From Actinomycetes bacterium (GTDB taxonomy: Bacteria; Actinomycetota; Acidimicrobiia; Acidimicrobiales; RAAP-2): DNA of 38,105 nucleotides. Position 1 is the stretch's first letter. Each line of letters starts with the position of its first letter. The position numbers and the translations under genes were made by a program. Below the pieces are notes generated by a model that searched no databases, was not told the DNA's origin, and saw only the letters and a list, made by a program, of their open reading frames with translations. Below, one piece after another: positions 1 to 12,201 of this stretch. The stretch lies in contig JAJYVT010000027.1 in the NCBI GenBank assembly GCA_021791845.1, positions 1-38,105 of the forward strand, written 5' to 3'.

Positions 1-34
1 CCTCCGGCGGCACGGTCGCCGAGGGCCCGGCCGG

Positions 35-40
35 TACAGT
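35..40 (+). promoter_or_regulatory. putative -10 element of guaB3
   Basis: The hexamer TACAGT matches the actinobacterial -10 pattern TAnnnT. It would place transcription start near position 47, giving a leader of about 24 nt that contains the TGGAGG ribosome binding site at 61-66. This argues against the upstream in-frame GTG at 41, which would lie before the transcription start. No convincing -35 element is visible. Confidence 0.45.
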
Positions 41-70
41 GTGGCCAGTCGTCAACCGGGTGGAGGCACC

Positions 71-1230
71 GTGGCAGAGATCGAGATCGGCATCTTCAAG
101 TCGGGGCGCCGGGCCTACGGGTTCGACGACATCGCCATCGTGCCCAGCCGCCGCACCCGGGACCCAGAGGACGTGGACATCTCCTGGGAGATCGACGCCT
201 ACCGGTTCGGCCTTCCCCTGCTCGGCTCGGCCATGGACGGGGTGACGAGCCCCCGCACCGCCATCGAGATGGGCCGCCTGGGCGGACTCGGTGTGCTGAA
301 CCTCGAGGGCCTGTGGACCCGCTACGAGGACCCGATGCCCCTGTTCGAGGAGGTCCGCGAGCTGGAGGACGACAAGGCCACGCCGCGGATGCAGCAGATG
401 TACCAGGAGCCGGTGAAGGCGGAGCTGGTCACGGCCCGGATCCGGGAGATGAAGGAGGCGGGGATCACCACCGCCGCCTCGGTGACCCCCCAGCGCACCG
501 AAGAGCTGGCGGCCGCCATCCTGGCCGCCGAGCTCGACCTGCTCGTCATCCAGGGGACGGTGGTCTCGGCCGAGCACGTGTCCAAGACCGCCGAGCCCCT
601 CAACCTGAAGCGGTTCATCCGCGAGTTCGAGATCCCCGTCATCGTCGGCGGCTGCGCCTCCTACCAGGCCGGCCTGCACCTCATGCGCACCGGCGCGGTC
701 GGCGTGCTGGTGGGCGTCGGCCCGGGCAACGCCTGCACCACCCGGGGCGTGCTCGGCCTGGGCGTTCCCCAGGCCACGGCCATCGCCGACGTGGCCGGCG
801 CCCGCATGCGGCATCTGGACGAGACCGGCGTCTACGTGCACGTCATCGCCGACGGCGGCATGTCCAAGGGGGGTGACATCGCCAAGGCCATCGCCTGCGG
901 GGCCGACGCCGTCATGCTCGGCTCGCCGCTGTCCTCCGCGGTCGAGGCGCCGGCACGAGGGTTCCATTGGGGGATGGCCACCTTCCATCCGACCCTGCCG
1001 CGGGGCACCCGGGTGCGCACCGGCGTCCGGGGCACCCTGGAGGAGATCCTCCTCGGCCCCGCCCACGAGAACGACGGGCGGATGAACCTCTTTGGCGCGC
1101 TCCGCACCGCCATGGCCACCTGCGGCTACGAGACGGTGAAGGAGTTCCAGAAGGCCGAGGTCATGGTCGCCCCCGCCCTGCAGACCGAGGGCAAGCAGCT
1201 CCAGCGGTCCCAGGGCGTGGGCATGGGGCA

Positions 1231-1234
<4 letters not shown>
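71..1234 (+). CDS. guaB3: GuaB3-family IMP dehydrogenase-related protein
   Basis: Predicted purine-nucleotide oxidoreductase of the IMPDH/GMP reductase superfamily, 387 aa, cytosolic. It has a (beta/alpha)8 IMPDH core with no inserted CBS domains. Visible motifs are an N-terminal SAMDGVTSP segment, VIVGGCASY, the loop GNACTTR with Cys at about residue 222, and the phosphate-binding segment ADGGMSKGGDIAKAIACGADAVMLG. The family is annotated as an IMPDH relative; a cyanobacterial member has been reported to act as a GMP reductase, so the direction of the reaction is open. GTG at 71 is preferred over GTG at 41 because TGGAGG lies 4 nt upstream of it and a putative -10 abuts the earlier codon. 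The Cys in the catalytic loop position is kept, whereas my recollection is that some mycobacterial GuaB3 proteins lack it. The next gene, pcrA, overlaps the stop codon. Confidence 0.88.
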
Positions 1235-3573
<2,339 letters not shown>

Positions 3574-3581
3574 GCCCCGCA

Positions 3582-3587
3582 TAACAT
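3582..3587 (+). promoter_or_regulatory. putative -10 element, leaderless type
   Basis: TAACAT ends 8 nt before the ATG of the B12-binding protein at 3596. No purine-rich ribosome binding site lies between them, so the transcript would begin at or within a few bases of the start codon. Confidence 0.5.
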
Positions 3588-3595
3588 CGCCCTCG

Positions 3596-4012
3596 ATGAA
3601 GCGTCCCTACCGCGTGGTCGTGGCCAAGCCCGGGCTCGACGGCCACGACCGGGGTGCCAAGGTGATCGCCCGTGCCCTGCGGGACGCCGGGTTCGAGGTG
3701 GTCTACACGGGGTTGCACCAGACGCCCGAGCAGGTGGTGCAGGCCGTGGTCCAAGAGGACGCCGACGCCCTCGGCCTCTCGCTCCTCTCCGGGGCCCACC
3801 TCACCCTCGTGCCCCGGGTGCTCGAGGGGCTGGCCGCCGCCGGGCGCGGCGACGTGCTGGTGGTGGTGGGGGGCATCATCCCCGACGCCGACATCCCGGT
3901 CCTGAAGGACCAAGGGGTGGCCCAGGTGTTCACCCCCGGCGCCCCGCTCCCCTCGATCGGGCACTGGCTCGAGGAGGCGCTCGACGCCAGGGAGGCGCAC
4001 CAGGCCGTCTAA
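3596..4012 (+). CDS. standalone cobalamin (B12)-binding domain protein
   Basis: A 138-aa protein consisting of just the B12-binding Rossmann-like domain found at the C-terminus of methylmalonyl-CoA mutase. The base-off/His-on signature DGHDRG (D15, H17, G20) is intact and followed by the expected SLLSGAH segment (a variant of SxL) and VVGGIIPDAD. Freestanding domains of this kind are small subunits of two-component acyl-CoA mutases such as methylmalonyl-, isobutyryl- or ethylmalonyl-CoA mutase. The large catalytic subunit is not in this window. Its position just upstream of sucCD fits a role feeding succinyl-CoA into the TCA cycle, but that is inference. The ATG at 3596 begins exactly where family members begin. 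It lies 22 nt after pcrA with its own putative leaderless promoter. Confidence 0.88.
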   Translation: MKRPYRVVVAKPGLDGHDRGAKVIARALRDAGFEVVYTGLHQTPEQVVQAVVQEDADALGLSLLSGAHLTLVPRVLEGLAAAGRGDVLVVVGGIIPDADIPVLKDQGVAQVFTPGAPLPSIGHWLEEALDAREAHQAV

Positions 4013-4060
4013 GGGCGGCCACCCCAGCACGGCAACATCCGACCAACCCAAAGGACCCGC

Positions 4061-5221
4061 ATGGACCTCTTCGAGTACCAGGGCAAGCAGTACTTCGCCC
4101 GCTTCAGCATCCCCACCTCGCCCGGCGGCGTGGCCGACACGGTCACAGAGGCCGTGGCCCAGGCCGACGCCGCCGGCTACCCGGTGGTGGTCAAGGCCCA
4201 GGTGAAGGTGGGCGGGCGGGGCAAGGCGGGCGGCATCAAGCTCGCCGCCGACGCCGACGAGGTGCGCCGGCACGCCGGGGCCATCCTGGGGATGGACATC
4301 AAGGGCCACGTCGTGCACCGGCTGTGGGTCGAGCACGCCTCGGACATCGACAAGGAGTACTACGCCAGCTTCACCCTCGACCGCCCGGCCAAGAAGCACC
4401 TGGGCATGCTGTCGCGCGAGGGCGGCGTGGAGATCGAGGAGGTGGCCCGCACCAACCCCGGCGCCATCGCCCGGCTGCACGTCGACCCGGTCCGGGGCCT
4501 GGACCGCGAGGCGGCCCGGCGCTGGGTGGAGGAGGCCGGGCTGGACGAGGCGGCCCGGGACCAGGCGGCCGACCTGCTGGTGGCCCTCTACCGCTGCTAC
4601 ACCGAGGGTGACTGCGACCTGGCCGAGATCAACCCCCTGATCCTCACCACCGACGGGCGGGTGCACGCCCTCGACGCCAAGGTGACCCTCGACGACAACG
4701 CCACCTTCCGGCACCCCGAGTGGGCCGAGTACGCGGCAACCGAGACGGAGGACCCGCGCGAGCGCATGGCCAAGGAGAAGGGCCTCAACTACATCGGCCT
4801 CTCGGGCACCGTCGGCATCATCGCCAACGGCGCCGGCCTGGCCATGAGCACGCTGGACGTCGTCAACCAGGTCGGGGGCGAGGCCGCCAACTTCCTGGAC
4901 GTCGGCGGGGGCGCCAACGCCGACGTGATGTCGGCCGCCCTGGAGGTCATCAACGCCGATCCGTCCGTGCGGTCGATCTTCGTGAACATCTTCGGGGGGA
5001 TCACCCGGGTCGACGAGGTGGCCAAGGGCGTGATCGAAGCCCTCGGGCGCGTGGACCTGCGCTCGCCGATCGTGCTCCGCCTCGACGGCACCAACGCCGA
5101 GGAGGGGCGGTCCCTCCTGGCACCCCATCTGTCCGACCGGCTCCTGGCGGAGCCCACGATGCTGGAAGCGGCCCGCCGCGCGGTGGCGCTCGCCGGCCAA
5201 CGAAGCGAGGAGCGAGCGTGA
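4061..5221 (+). CDS. sucC: succinyl-CoA synthetase, beta subunit
   Basis: ADP-forming succinate-CoA ligase beta subunit, 386 aa, close to the usual 385-390 aa. Converts succinyl-CoA to succinate with substrate-level phosphorylation in the TCA cycle, as a complex with SucD. The N-terminal ATP-grasp domain begins DLFEYQGKQYF and includes KAQVKVGGRGKAGGIK; the C-terminal CoA-ligase domain carries NPL (metal/nucleotide region), GNGAGLAMSTLD-like sequence (here ANGAGLAMSTLD) and FVNIFGGITR. The ATG at 4061 has AAAGGA about 5 nt upstream. The final codons overlap the sucD start as GTGA, which indicates translational coupling and balanced subunit production. The 48 nt before it hold no clear promoter, so it may be read from the promoter of the B12-binding gene. 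Confidence 0.97.
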   Translation: MDLFEYQGKQYFARFSIPTSPGGVADTVTEAVAQADAAGYPVVVKAQVKVGGRGKAGGIKLAADADEVRRHAGAILGMDIKGHVVHRLWVEHASDIDKEYYASFTLDRPAKKHLGMLSREGGVEIEEVARTNPGAIARLHVDPVRGLDREAARRWVEEAGLDEAARDQAADLLVALYRCYTEGDCDLAEINPLILTTDGRVHALDAKVTLDDNATFRHPEWAEYAATETEDPRERMAKEKGLNYIGLSGTVGIIANGAGLAMSTLDVVNQVGGEAANFLDVGGGANADVMSAALEVINADPSVRSIFVNIFGGITRVDEVAKGVIEALGRVDLRSPIVLRLDGTNAEEGRSLLAPHLSDRLLAEPTMLEAARRAVALAGQRSEERA

Positions 5222-6108
5222 GCATCTTCGTCGACGAGACGACCACCGTCGTCATCCAGGGCGTCAGCCCCACCAGCCAGGGCCTCTACCACGGCCTGCG
5301 CAACCGGGCCTACGGCACGAAGGTCGTGGCCGGCACCAACCCCAAGCGCGGGGGCGAGGAGATCGAGGGCATCCCGGTCTTCGCCACCGTGGCGGAGGCG
5401 GTGCAGGCGACCGGTGCGGTGGCGTCCTTCATCTCCGTCCCGCCGCCCCACGCCGCCGCCGCCATCCTGGAGGCCGCCGAGGCGGGCATCGGCTTCATCG
5501 TCTGCATCACCGAGGGCATCCCGGCACAGGACGAGGCCGTCACCTACAACCGGCTGGTGGAGGAGCACCCCGCCACCCGGCTCCTCGGGCCGAACTGCCC
5601 GGGCATCATCTCGCCCGGGAAGTGCAACATCGGCATCACCTCGGGGGACATCGCCCTGCCCGGGGGGCCGGTGGGGATCGTGAGCCGGTCGGGCACCCTC
5701 ACGTACCAGGCCCTGCACGAGCTGTCCCAGCAGGGCGTGGGCCAGACCACGTGCGTCGGCATCGGGGGGGACCCCGTGCCCGGCACCAACTTCATCGACT
5801 GCCTGTCGGCGTTCGAGGCCGACCCCGACACCAAGGCGGTGATGATGATCGGCGAGATCGGAGGGTCCGAGGAGGAAAGGGCGGCCGAGTACATCGCCGA
5901 GCACATGACCAAGCCCGTCGTCTGCTACGTCGCCGGGGTGACCGCCCCGCCCGGGCGCAAGATGGGCCATGCCGGCGCCATCATCTCGGGCTCCCAGGGC
6001 ACGGCCCAGGCGAAGATGGAGGCGCTGACGGCGGCCGGCGCCGTCGTGGCCCAGAACCCGACCGAGGCGGGGGTGCGCATGGTGGAGATCGTGAAGGAGC
6101 TCGGCTGA
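5218..6108 (+). CDS. sucD: succinyl-CoA synthetase, alpha subunit
   Basis: Alpha subunit of succinate-CoA ligase, 296 aa. It binds CoA through the N-terminal Rossmann domain ([10 protein letters not shown], where many homologues have IQGITG.QG) and carries the phosphorylated active-site histidine in GRKMGHAGA, here His251. Other landmarks are [30 protein letters not shown] and SRSGTLTYQ. The GTG start at 5218 shares four bases with the sucC stop, and the protein begins at the usual family start. The 3' end contains AAGGAG at 6094-6099, which also looks placed to serve the next gene, purN. The length and all key residues are normal. Confidence 0.97.
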   Translation: MSIFVDETTTVVIQGVSPTSQGLYHGLRNRAYGTKVVAGTNPKRGGEEIEGIPVFATVAEAVQATGAVASFISVPPPHAAAAILEAAEAGIGFIVCITEGIPAQDEAVTYNRLVEEHPATRLLGPNCPGIISPGKCNIGITSGDIALPGGPVGIVSRSGTLTYQALHELSQQGVGQTTCVGIGGDPVPGTNFIDCLSAFEADPDTKAVMMIGEIGGSEEERAAEYIAEHMTKPVVCYVAGVTAPPGRKMGHAGAIISGSQGTAQAKMEALTAAGAVVAQNPTEAGVRMVEIVKELG

Positions 6109-6707
6109 CCTCCCCCGGCCGCGTGGCCGTGCTCGCCTCGGGCACCGGCACCATCCTCGAGGCGATCCTCCACGCCGGCGTCCCCGTGGCCGTGGTGCTG
6201 GCCGACCGGCAGTGCCGGGCGCTCGACGTGGCGGCATCCGCCGGTGTGGAGGCGGTGCTCGTGGACCGGCGGGAGTGGGGAGGCTTCGGCCGCGCCTTCG
6301 ACCGCCGCGGCTACACCGAGGCGCTGACCGCGGCCCTCGCGGCCCGGGCCGTGGACCTCGTCTGCATGGCCGGGTTCGGCACTGTGCTCGACGCCCCCGT
6401 CCACGACGCCTTCCCCGGCCGCATCCTCAACACGCACCCCTCCCTCCTTCCGGCCTTTCCCGGGTGGCATGCCGTCCGCGACGCCCTGGCCGCCGGGGCG
6501 GCCGAGTCGGGCTGCACCGTCCACGTGGCCACCCTGGAGCTCGACGCCGGGCCGGTGCTGGCCCAGGAGTCGGTGCCGGTGCGCGCCGGCGACACCCCCG
6601 AGACCCTCCACGAGCGGATCAAGGCGGTGGAGCGGCGGCTCTATCCCGAGACCATCCTGCGCGTCCTGGCCGGACACGGGCAGCTGGCGGGGCGGTCGAC
6701 CCGGTGA
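6105..6707 (+). CDS. purN: phosphoribosylglycinamide formyltransferase
   Basis: Transfers a formyl group from 10-formyl-tetrahydrofolate to GAR, the third step of purine synthesis; 200 aa. It starts with the strand VAVLASGTGT and has the catalytic triad of the family: N109 and H111 in LNTHPSLLPAF and D147 in LDAGPVLAQE. The start is unusual. CTG at 6105 overlaps the sucD stop as CTGA and lies 5 nt after AAGGAG. The only conventional alternative is GTG at 6123, which has no ribosome binding site and would begin directly on the first beta strand. The length from CTG matches typical PurN. Its stop overlaps the purH start as GTGA. LASGTGT replaces the more usual LASGNGS, a mild deviation at the nucleotide-binding loop. 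Confidence 0.92.
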   Translation: MTSPGRVAVLASGTGTILEAILHAGVPVAVVLADRQCRALDVAASAGVEAVLVDRREWGGFGRAFDRRGYTEALTAALAARAVDLVCMAGFGTVLDAPVHDAFPGRILNTHPSLLPAFPGWHAVRDALAAGAAESGCTVHVATLELDAGPVLAQESVPVRAGDTPETLHERIKAVERRLYPETILRVLAGHGQLAGRSTR

Positions 6708-8206
6708 GGGCCCTCCTCTCCGTCCACGACAAGACCGGGCTGGTGGAGCTGGCCCGCGGCCTCGCCGGCCTCGGCTGGACACTGGTGGCCAGCGGCAACA
6801 CGGCCCGGACGCTGGAGGACGCCGGAGTGCCGACCACCCCGGTGGCCGAGGTGACCGGCTCCCCCGAGATGCTCGGCGGCCGGGTGAAGACGCTGCACCC
6901 CCGCATCCACGGGGGCATCCTGGCCGACCGCTCGGCGCCCGGCCACCTGGCCGACCTCGAGGCCAACCAGATCGAGCCGATCGACCTGGTGGTCTGCAAC
7001 CTCTACCCGTTCCGCTCGCAGCCCTCGGTGGAGATGATCGACGTGGGCGGCCCGACCATGGTGCGGGCGGCGGCCAAGAACTTCGCCCACGTGGGCGTGG
7101 TGACCTCGCCCGCCGACTACGGGGCCGTCCTCGAGGAGCTGACGGCCACGGGGTCGCTCTCCGGTGAGACGCGCCGGCGCCTGGCCCGGGCCGCCTTCGC
7201 CCACACCGCGGCCTACGACGCGGCCATCGTGGACTGGCTGGACGACGGGGACCCGCTGCCGCCCACCGTCCACCTCACCTTGGAGCGGGCGGAGGTCCTG
7301 CGCTACGGGGAGAACCCCCACCAGCACGGCGCCCGTTACCGGACCGGCCCGGCCTGGTGGGACGGCGTGGTCCAGCACGGGGGCACCGCACTGTCCTACC
7401 TCAACATCTTCGACGGCGACGCCGCCTGGCGCCTGGTGCACGAGCTGTCCGCCGACGCCGGCGGCCGGCCGGCGGTGGCCATCGTGAAGCACGCCAACCC
7501 GTGCGGGGCGGCGGTGGCGGCCGACCTCGTCACCGCCTTCGAGCGGGCGCTGGCGTGCGACCCGGTCTCGGCCTTCGGGGGGATCGTGGCCATCGGGGGC
7601 GAGGTCGACGAGGCGCTGGCCGAGGCCGTGGCCGCCGGGCCGCAGGCCGACGTGATCATCGCCGGCGCCTTCTCGCCGGGGGCGGTGGACCGCCTGGTCG
7701 CCCGGCGCAAGGCGACCCGCCTCCTCGCCGCCGCCTCCCCCGACCCCCTGGCCCGGACGGTGCGCACGGCCGGGAGCACGGCGCTCGTGCAGGGGCCCGA
7801 CGAGCTGGTGCGGACCCGGCGCGACTGGCAGGTCGTGACGGCCAGGCAGCCGACCGAGGCCGAGTGGGAGGACCTGGTCCTGGCCTGGCGGGTGTGCGCC
7901 CGGACCACCTCCAACGCCATCGCCGTGGTGGCCGCCGGCCAGGCCGTGGGGGTCGGCGCCGGCCAGCAGTCCCGGGTGGTGGCGGCCGAGCTGGCGGTGG
8001 CCAAGGCGGGCGAGCGGGCCCGGGGCGGGGCGGGCGCCAGCGACGCCTTCTTCCCCTTCCCCGACGGCCTCATGGTGCTGGCCCGGGCCGGCGTCTCCGC
8101 CGTCGTCCAGCCCGGGGGCTCGGTCCGCGACGGAGAGGTCGTGGCCGCCGCCGACGAGGCCGGGCTGGCGATGGTCGTGACCGGCGAGCGCCACTTCCGC
8201 CATTGA
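6704..8206 (+). CDS. purH: bifunctional AICAR transformylase/IMP cyclohydrolase
   Basis: Catalyses the last two steps of IMP synthesis; 500 aa. The N-terminal MGS-like IMP cyclohydrolase domain (about residues 1-190) begins [11 protein letters not shown] and includes [16 protein letters not shown]. The C-terminal transformylase domain carries the catalytic KHANPCG motif (K262-H263), SNAIAVV, and [10 protein letters not shown] near the end. GTG at 6704 overlaps the purN stop. The stop overlaps the folD TTG as TTGA. PurN and PurH are the two 10-formyl-THF consumers of the pathway, and folD, which makes 10-formyl-THF, follows directly, so the gene order groups donor and users. The sequence is complete with no missing catalytic residue. 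Confidence 0.97.
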   Translation: MRALLSVHDKTGLVELARGLAGLGWTLVASGNTARTLEDAGVPTTPVAEVTGSPEMLGGRVKTLHPRIHGGILADRSAPGHLADLEANQIEPIDLVVCNLYPFRSQPSVEMIDVGGPTMVRAAAKNFAHVGVVTSPADYGAVLEELTATGSLSGETRRRLARAAFAHTAAYDAAIVDWLDDGDPLPPTVHLTLERAEVLRYGENPHQHGARYRTGPAWWDGVVQHGGTALSYLNIFDGDAAWRLVHELSADAGGRPAVAIVKHANPCGAAVAADLVTAFERALACDPVSAFGGIVAIGGEVDEALAEAVAAGPQADVIIAGAFSPGAVDRLVARRKATRLLAAASPDPLARTVRTAGSTALVQGPDELVRTRRDWQVVTARQPTEAEWEDLVLAWRVCARTTSNAIAVVAAGQAVGVGAGQQSRVVAAELAVAKAGERARGGAGASDAFFPFPDGLMVLARAGVSAVVQPGGSVRDGEVVAAADEAGLAMVVTGERHFRH

Positions 8207-9066
8207 GCGCGGTCCTCCTCGACGGCGAGCGCCTGGCTGCCCGGGTGCGGGCGGAGGTGGCGACGGGCGTGGCCCGGCTGCGCGAGCGCGGGGTGACGGT
8301 CGGCCTCGGGACCGTCCTCGTCGGCGACGACGCGCCGAGCGCCCGCTACGTGGCCATGAAGCACGCAGACTGCGCCGAGGTGGGCATCGTCTCGGTCCAC
8401 GAGCACCTGCCGGCCACCGCCACCCAAGAGGACGTGGAGGCGGCGGTGGCCCGGTTCAACGCCGACGCCAGGGTCCACGCCTACCTGGTGCAGCTCCCCC
8501 TCCCCCAGGGACTCGACGAGGAGCGGGTGCTGCGGGCGGTGGACCCGGACAAGGACGTGGACGGGCTGCACCCGGTCAACCTCGGCCGGCTGGTGATGGG
8601 CCGCCCCGGCCCCCTGCCGTGCACGCCCCAGGGCATCGTGGAGCTGCTGGCCGCCTACGACGTCCCGGTGGAGGGGCGCCACGTGGTGGTCATCGGCCGA
8701 GGGCTCACGATCGGGCGGCCGCTGGCCCTGCTCCTGGCCATGAAGCGCCCCGGCTGCAACGCCGCCGTCACCGTCGTCCACACCGGCGTGCGCGACCTCG
8801 CCGGCCTGGTCCGCCAGGGGGACGTGGTGGTGGCCGCCGCCGGCCGGGCCGGGCTGGTGACGCCCGACATGGTGAAGCCGGGGGCGGCCGTGGTCGGGGC
8901 CGGCACCAGCTGGGAGGGCCGCAAGCTCCTCTCCGACGTGGCCGAGGGCGTGTCCGAGGTGGCCGGGTGGATCACCCCCCGCCTGGGAGGGGTCGGGCCC
9001 ATGACCAGGGCCATGCTCCTGCGCAACGCCCTGGCGGCGGCCGAGCGGGCAGCCGGCTCGACCTAA
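8203..9066 (+). CDS. folD: methylene-THF dehydrogenase/cyclohydrolase
   Basis: Bifunctional enzyme interconverting 5,10-methylene-THF, methenyl-THF and 10-formyl-THF with NADP; 287 aa. The Y49-x3-K53 catalytic pair is present in YVAMKH, followed by VQLPLPQG and [11 protein letters not shown]. The Rossmann motif reads [11 protein letters not shown], similar to the GRGVTVGRP form I recall from actinobacteria rather than the GRSxxVGxP of many others. The TTG start at 8203 is chosen because it begins exactly at the family start ([11 protein letters not shown]) and overlaps the purH stop; there is no earlier or nearby ATG/GTG. The TAA stop at 9064-9066 is also the first three bases of the putative metF -10 hexamer. 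Confidence 0.95.
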   Translation: MSAVLLDGERLAARVRAEVATGVARLRERGVTVGLGTVLVGDDAPSARYVAMKHADCAEVGIVSVHEHLPATATQEDVEAAVARFNADARVHAYLVQLPLPQGLDEERVLRAVDPDKDVDGLHPVNLGRLVMGRPGPLPCTPQGIVELLAAYDVPVEGRHVVVIGRGLTIGRPLALLLAMKRPGCNAAVTVVHTGVRDLAGLVRQGDVVVAAAGRAGLVTPDMVKPGAAVVGAGTSWEGRKLLSDVAEGVSEVAGWITPRLGGVGPMTRAMLLRNALAAAERAAGST

Positions 9067-9069
9067 CAT
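9064..9069 (+). promoter_or_regulatory. putative metF -10 element overlapping folD stop
   Basis: TAACAT contains the folD stop codon TAA and ends 6 nt before the metF ATG. This spacing puts transcription start at the A of the ATG, as in leaderless genes. There is no ribosome binding site in the gap. Confidence 0.5.
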
Positions 9070-9075
9070 CTCGAG

Positions 9076-9957
9076 ATGGCGCACATCGCCGACCTGCTGG
9101 CGTCCGGACGGACGTACTCGTTCGAGTTCTTCCCGCCCAAGACGGATGAGGAGCAGGCGACGCTCACCCGCACCCTCCACGAGCTGGAGCCGCTCCGGCC
9201 CTCATTCGTGTCGGTCACCTACCGGGGCGGCCCCGCCTCGCGCCGGCGGACCTTCAACGTGGTGACCGGGATGCTCCACGTCACCACCCTCGTGCCCATG
9301 GCCCACCTGGTCTGCGCCGGCCACCGCCGCCTGGAGCTAGCCGAGATCCTGGTCGAGTACCGCAGGGCCGGGATCGAGAACCTCATGGCGTTGGGGGGCG
9401 ACCCGCCGGCCGACGCGGAGGCGAGCCCGAGCGAGCTCGCCCACGCGGTGGAGCTGGTGGAGCTGGCCCGGGTGATCGGCGGCTTCTCCATCGGGGTGGC
9501 GGCCCACCCCGCCGGCCACCCGGCGTCGCCCGACCTGGCGAGCGACCGCGCCTTCCTTGCGGCCAAGCTGGAGCTGGCCGACTTCGCCGTGACGCAGTTC
9601 TTCTTCGATGCGGACCAGTACCGCGGGCTCGTGGACGACCTCGACCGGAGGGGCATGCGCAAGCCCGTCGTGCCGGGGATCATGCCGGTGACCTCGCTCG
9701 GGTCCGTCGGCCGGATGGCCCAGATGGGCTCGCCCGTGCCGGCCTGGGCCAGGGAGCGCCTGGAGGCGGCGGCCGCGGCCGGGGGCGACGCCGCGGTCCG
9801 CAGCGAGGGCGTGGCCATGGCCACCGAGCTGTGCCAGGAGCTGCTCGACGCCGGGGCGCCGGGGCTGCACTTCTACACCCTCAACCGGTCGACGGCCACC
9901 CGCGAGATCTACCGGTCCCTGGGTCTCGCCCCCGCCCTCCCCGCCGCCGCCGGCTGA
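9076..9957 (+). CDS. metF: methylenetetrahydrofolate reductase
   Basis: Flavoprotein reducing 5,10-methylene-THF to 5-methyl-THF for methionine synthesis; 293 aa, a normal length. The catalytic glutamate is E17 in YSFEFFPPK. Further landmarks are FVSVTYRGG, LMALGGDPP, an FFFDADQY segment that ends the folate/flavin site, GIMPVTSL and LHFYTLNRS at the C-terminus. It follows folD by 9 nt and would use the folD product, so it is the branch point from formyl-THF to methyl-THF metabolism. It has its own putative leaderless promoter, which allows expression independent of the purine genes. The gene ends 9 nt from the convergent icd stop, with no room for a conventional terminator between them. Confidence 0.96.
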   Translation: MAHIADLLASGRTYSFEFFPPKTDEEQATLTRTLHELEPLRPSFVSVTYRGGPASRRRTFNVVTGMLHVTTLVPMAHLVCAGHRRLELAEILVEYRRAGIENLMALGGDPPADAEASPSELAHAVELVELARVIGGFSIGVAAHPAGHPASPDLASDRAFLAAKLELADFAVTQFFFDADQYRGLVDDLDRRGMRKPVVPGIMPVTSLGSVGRMAQMGSPVPAWARERLEAAAAAGGDAAVRSEGVAMATELCQELLDAGAPGLHFYTLNRSTATREIYRSLGLAPALPAAAG

Positions 9958-9966
9958 CGGGGCGGC

Positions 9967-12186
9967 TCAGCCCAGTCCGGCCACGATCTCGTTGAAGGTG
10001 GCCGACGGCCGCATCACGGCCGCCGCCTTCACCGGGTCGGGGTCGTAGTAGCCGCCGAGGTCGGCCGGAGCGCCCTGGACGGCGAGCAGCTCGGCCACGA
10101 TCGTCTCCTCGGCGTCGCCCAGGGACTTGGCCACGCCGGTGAAGGTCGCCGCCAGCTCGGGGTCGTCCGACTGGGCTGCCAGCTCCTGTGCCCAGTAGAG
10201 GGCGAGGTAGAAGTGGCTGCCGCGGTTGTCGATCCCGCCGAGCCGGCGGGTGGGCGAGCGGTTCTCGTTGAGGAAGGTCTCGGTGGCCCGGTCGAGGGTG
10301 TCGGCGAGGAGCTGGGCCCGGGCGTTGCCGGTGCGGCGGGCCAGGAGCTCGAAGCTCACGGCCAGGGCGAAGAACTCGCCCAGGCTGTCCCAGCGCAGGT
10401 AGTTCTCCTTCACCAGCTGCTGGACGTGCTTGGGGGCCGAGCCCCCGGCACCGGTCTCGAACAGGCCGCCGCCGGCCAGCAGGGGGACGATGGAGAGCAT
10501 CTTGGCGCTGGTGCCGAGCTCCATGATGGGGAAGAGGTCCGTCAGGTAGTCGCGCAGCACGTTGCCGGTGACCGAGATGGTGTCCTCGCCCCGCCGGATG
10601 CGCTCGAGCGAGTAGGCGGTGGCCTCGGTGGGCGGCATGATCTCGATCCGGAGCCCGTCGGTGTCGTGCTCGGGCAGGTACGCCGCCACCCTTGCGATGA
10701 GGACGGCGTCGTGGGCCCGCCCTTCGTCGAGCCAGAACACCGCCGGGGCCCCGGTGGCCCGGGCCCGCTCGACGGCCAGGCGCACCCAGTCGCGGACGGC
10801 GGCGTCCTTCGTCTGGCACATGCGGTAGATGTCACCGGCCTCGACCGGCTGTGTGAGCACCAGCCGGCCGTCCTGGTCCACCACCCGCACGGTGCCGGGC
10901 GCGGGGATCTCGAACGTCTTGTCGTGGCTGCCGTACTCCTCGGCCGCCATGGCCATGAGACCCACGTTGGGCACCGAGCCCATGGTGGCCGGGTCCAGGG
11001 CGCCGTGGGCCCGGCAGTCGTCGATCACCGCCTGGTAGACGCCGGCGTAGCTGCGGTCGGGGATCACGGCCAGGGTGTCGGCCTCCTCCCCGTCGGGCCC
11101 CCACATGTGGCCGGAGTTGCGGATCATGGCCGGCATCGAGGCGTCCACGATGACGTCGCTCGGCACGTGGAGGTTGGTGATCCCCCGGTCCGAGTCGACC
11201 ATGGCCAGGCGCGGCCCGGCGGCCAGCTCGGCGTCGAACGACGCCCGGATCGCCGCCCCGTCGGGCAGCGAGGCGAGGCCGGCGAAGATGGCGCCCAGCC
11301 CGTCGTTGGGGCTGAGGTCGGCCGCCTGCAGCACGCTGCCGTATCGGGCGAAGGTGTCGGGGAAGAAGGCCCGGACGACGTGGCCGAAGATGATGGGGTC
11401 CGAGACCTTCATCATCGTCGCCTTGAGGTGGACCGAGAACAGCACGTCCTCGTCCTTGGCCCGGGCGATCTGGGCCCGCAGGAAGGCGCGGAGCGCGCCG
11501 ACGCGCAGCACGGCGGCGTCGACGATCTCGCCGGCCTCCACCGCCAGCTCCCGGCGCAGCACGGTCGTCTCGCCGCTCTCGGCGACGAGCTCGACGCGCA
11601 GCGAGCCGTCGCCGTCGATCTGGGCCGAGCGCTCCGTCGAGCGGAAGTCGCCGCCGTCCATGTGGGCCACGTTGGTCTTGCACTCGGGCGACCAGGCGCC
11701 CATGCGGTGCGGGTGGGCACGGGCGTAGCGCTTCACCGAGGCCGGCGCCCGGCGGTCGGAGTTCCCCTGGCGGAGGACGGGGTTGACGGCGCTGCCCTTC
11801 ACCCGGTCGTAGCGGGCCCGGACCTCACGCTCCGTGTCGTCCTTCGGGTCGTCGGGGTAGTCGGGGAGCGCGTACCCGTGCTGGCGGAGCTCGGCCACCG
11901 CCGCCTTCAGCTGGGGGACCGACGCCGAGATGTTGGGGAGCTTGATGATGTTGGCTTCCGGGCGCTGCGTGAGGCTCCCGAGCTCGGCCAGGGCGTCGCC
12001 CACCCGCTGCTCCTCGGGCAGCCGGTCGGAGAAGGCGGCCAGGATCCGTCCGGCGAGCGAGATGTCCCGGGTCTCCATGGCGACGCCGGCCGTCGCCGCG
12101 TATGCCCGGACGACCGGCAGGAGGGAGTAGGTCGCCAGAGCCGGTGCCTCGTCGGTGTGGGTGTAGATGATGGTCGAGTCGGTCAC
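9967..12186 (-). CDS. icd: monomeric NADP-dependent isocitrate dehydrogenase
   Basis: Oxidative decarboxylation of isocitrate to 2-oxoglutarate, giving NADPH. The 739-aa length is that of the monomeric IDH-II class, unrelated in length to the usual 400-aa dimer. Family sequences are plain: [16 protein letters not shown] at the N-terminus, a Ser-rich substrate loop [41 protein letters not shown] and [15 protein letters not shown] near the C-terminus. GTG at 12186 is preferred over the upstream ATG because GGAGG lies 4 nt before it and homologues start here. The longer reading frame upstream is not family-like. Divergent from mdh, with which it shares a 140-bp intergenic region; the leader would hold a stable hairpin. 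Confidence 0.96.
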   Translation of the reverse strand: MTDSTIIYTHTDEAPALATYSLLPVVRAYAATAGVAMETRDISLAGRILAAFSDRLPEEQRVGDALAELGSLTQRPEANIIKLPNISASVPQLKAAVAELRQHGYALPDYPDDPKDDTEREVRARYDRVKGSAVNPVLRQGNSDRRAPASVKRYARAHPHRMGAWSPECKTNVAHMDGGDFRSTERSAQIDGDGSLRVELVAESGETTVLRRELAVEAGEIVDAAVLRVGALRAFLRAQIARAKDEDVLFSVHLKATMMKVSDPIIFGHVVRAFFPDTFARYGSVLQAADLSPNDGLGAIFAGLASLPDGAAIRASFDAELAAGPRLAMVDSDRGITNLHVPSDVIVDASMPAMIRNSGHMWGPDGEEADTLAVIPDRSYAGVYQAVIDDCRAHGALDPATMGSVPNVGLMAMAAEEYGSHDKTFEIPAPGTVRVVDQDGRLVLTQPVEAGDIYRMCQTKDAAVRDWVRLAVERARATGAPAVFWLDEGRAHDAVLIARVAAYLPEHDTDGLRIEIMPPTEATAYSLERIRRGEDTISVTGNVLRDYLTDLFPIMELGTSAKMLSIVPLLAGGGLFETGAGGSAPKHVQQLVKENYLRWDSLGEFFALAVSFELLARRTGNARAQLLADTLDRATETFLNENRSPTRRLGGIDNRGSHFYLALYWAQELAAQSDDPELAATFTGVAKSLGDAEETIVAELLAVQGAPADLGGYYDPDPVKAAAVMRPSATFNEIVAGLG

Positions 12187-12201
12187 CGGGCCTCCGATCC
12201 G

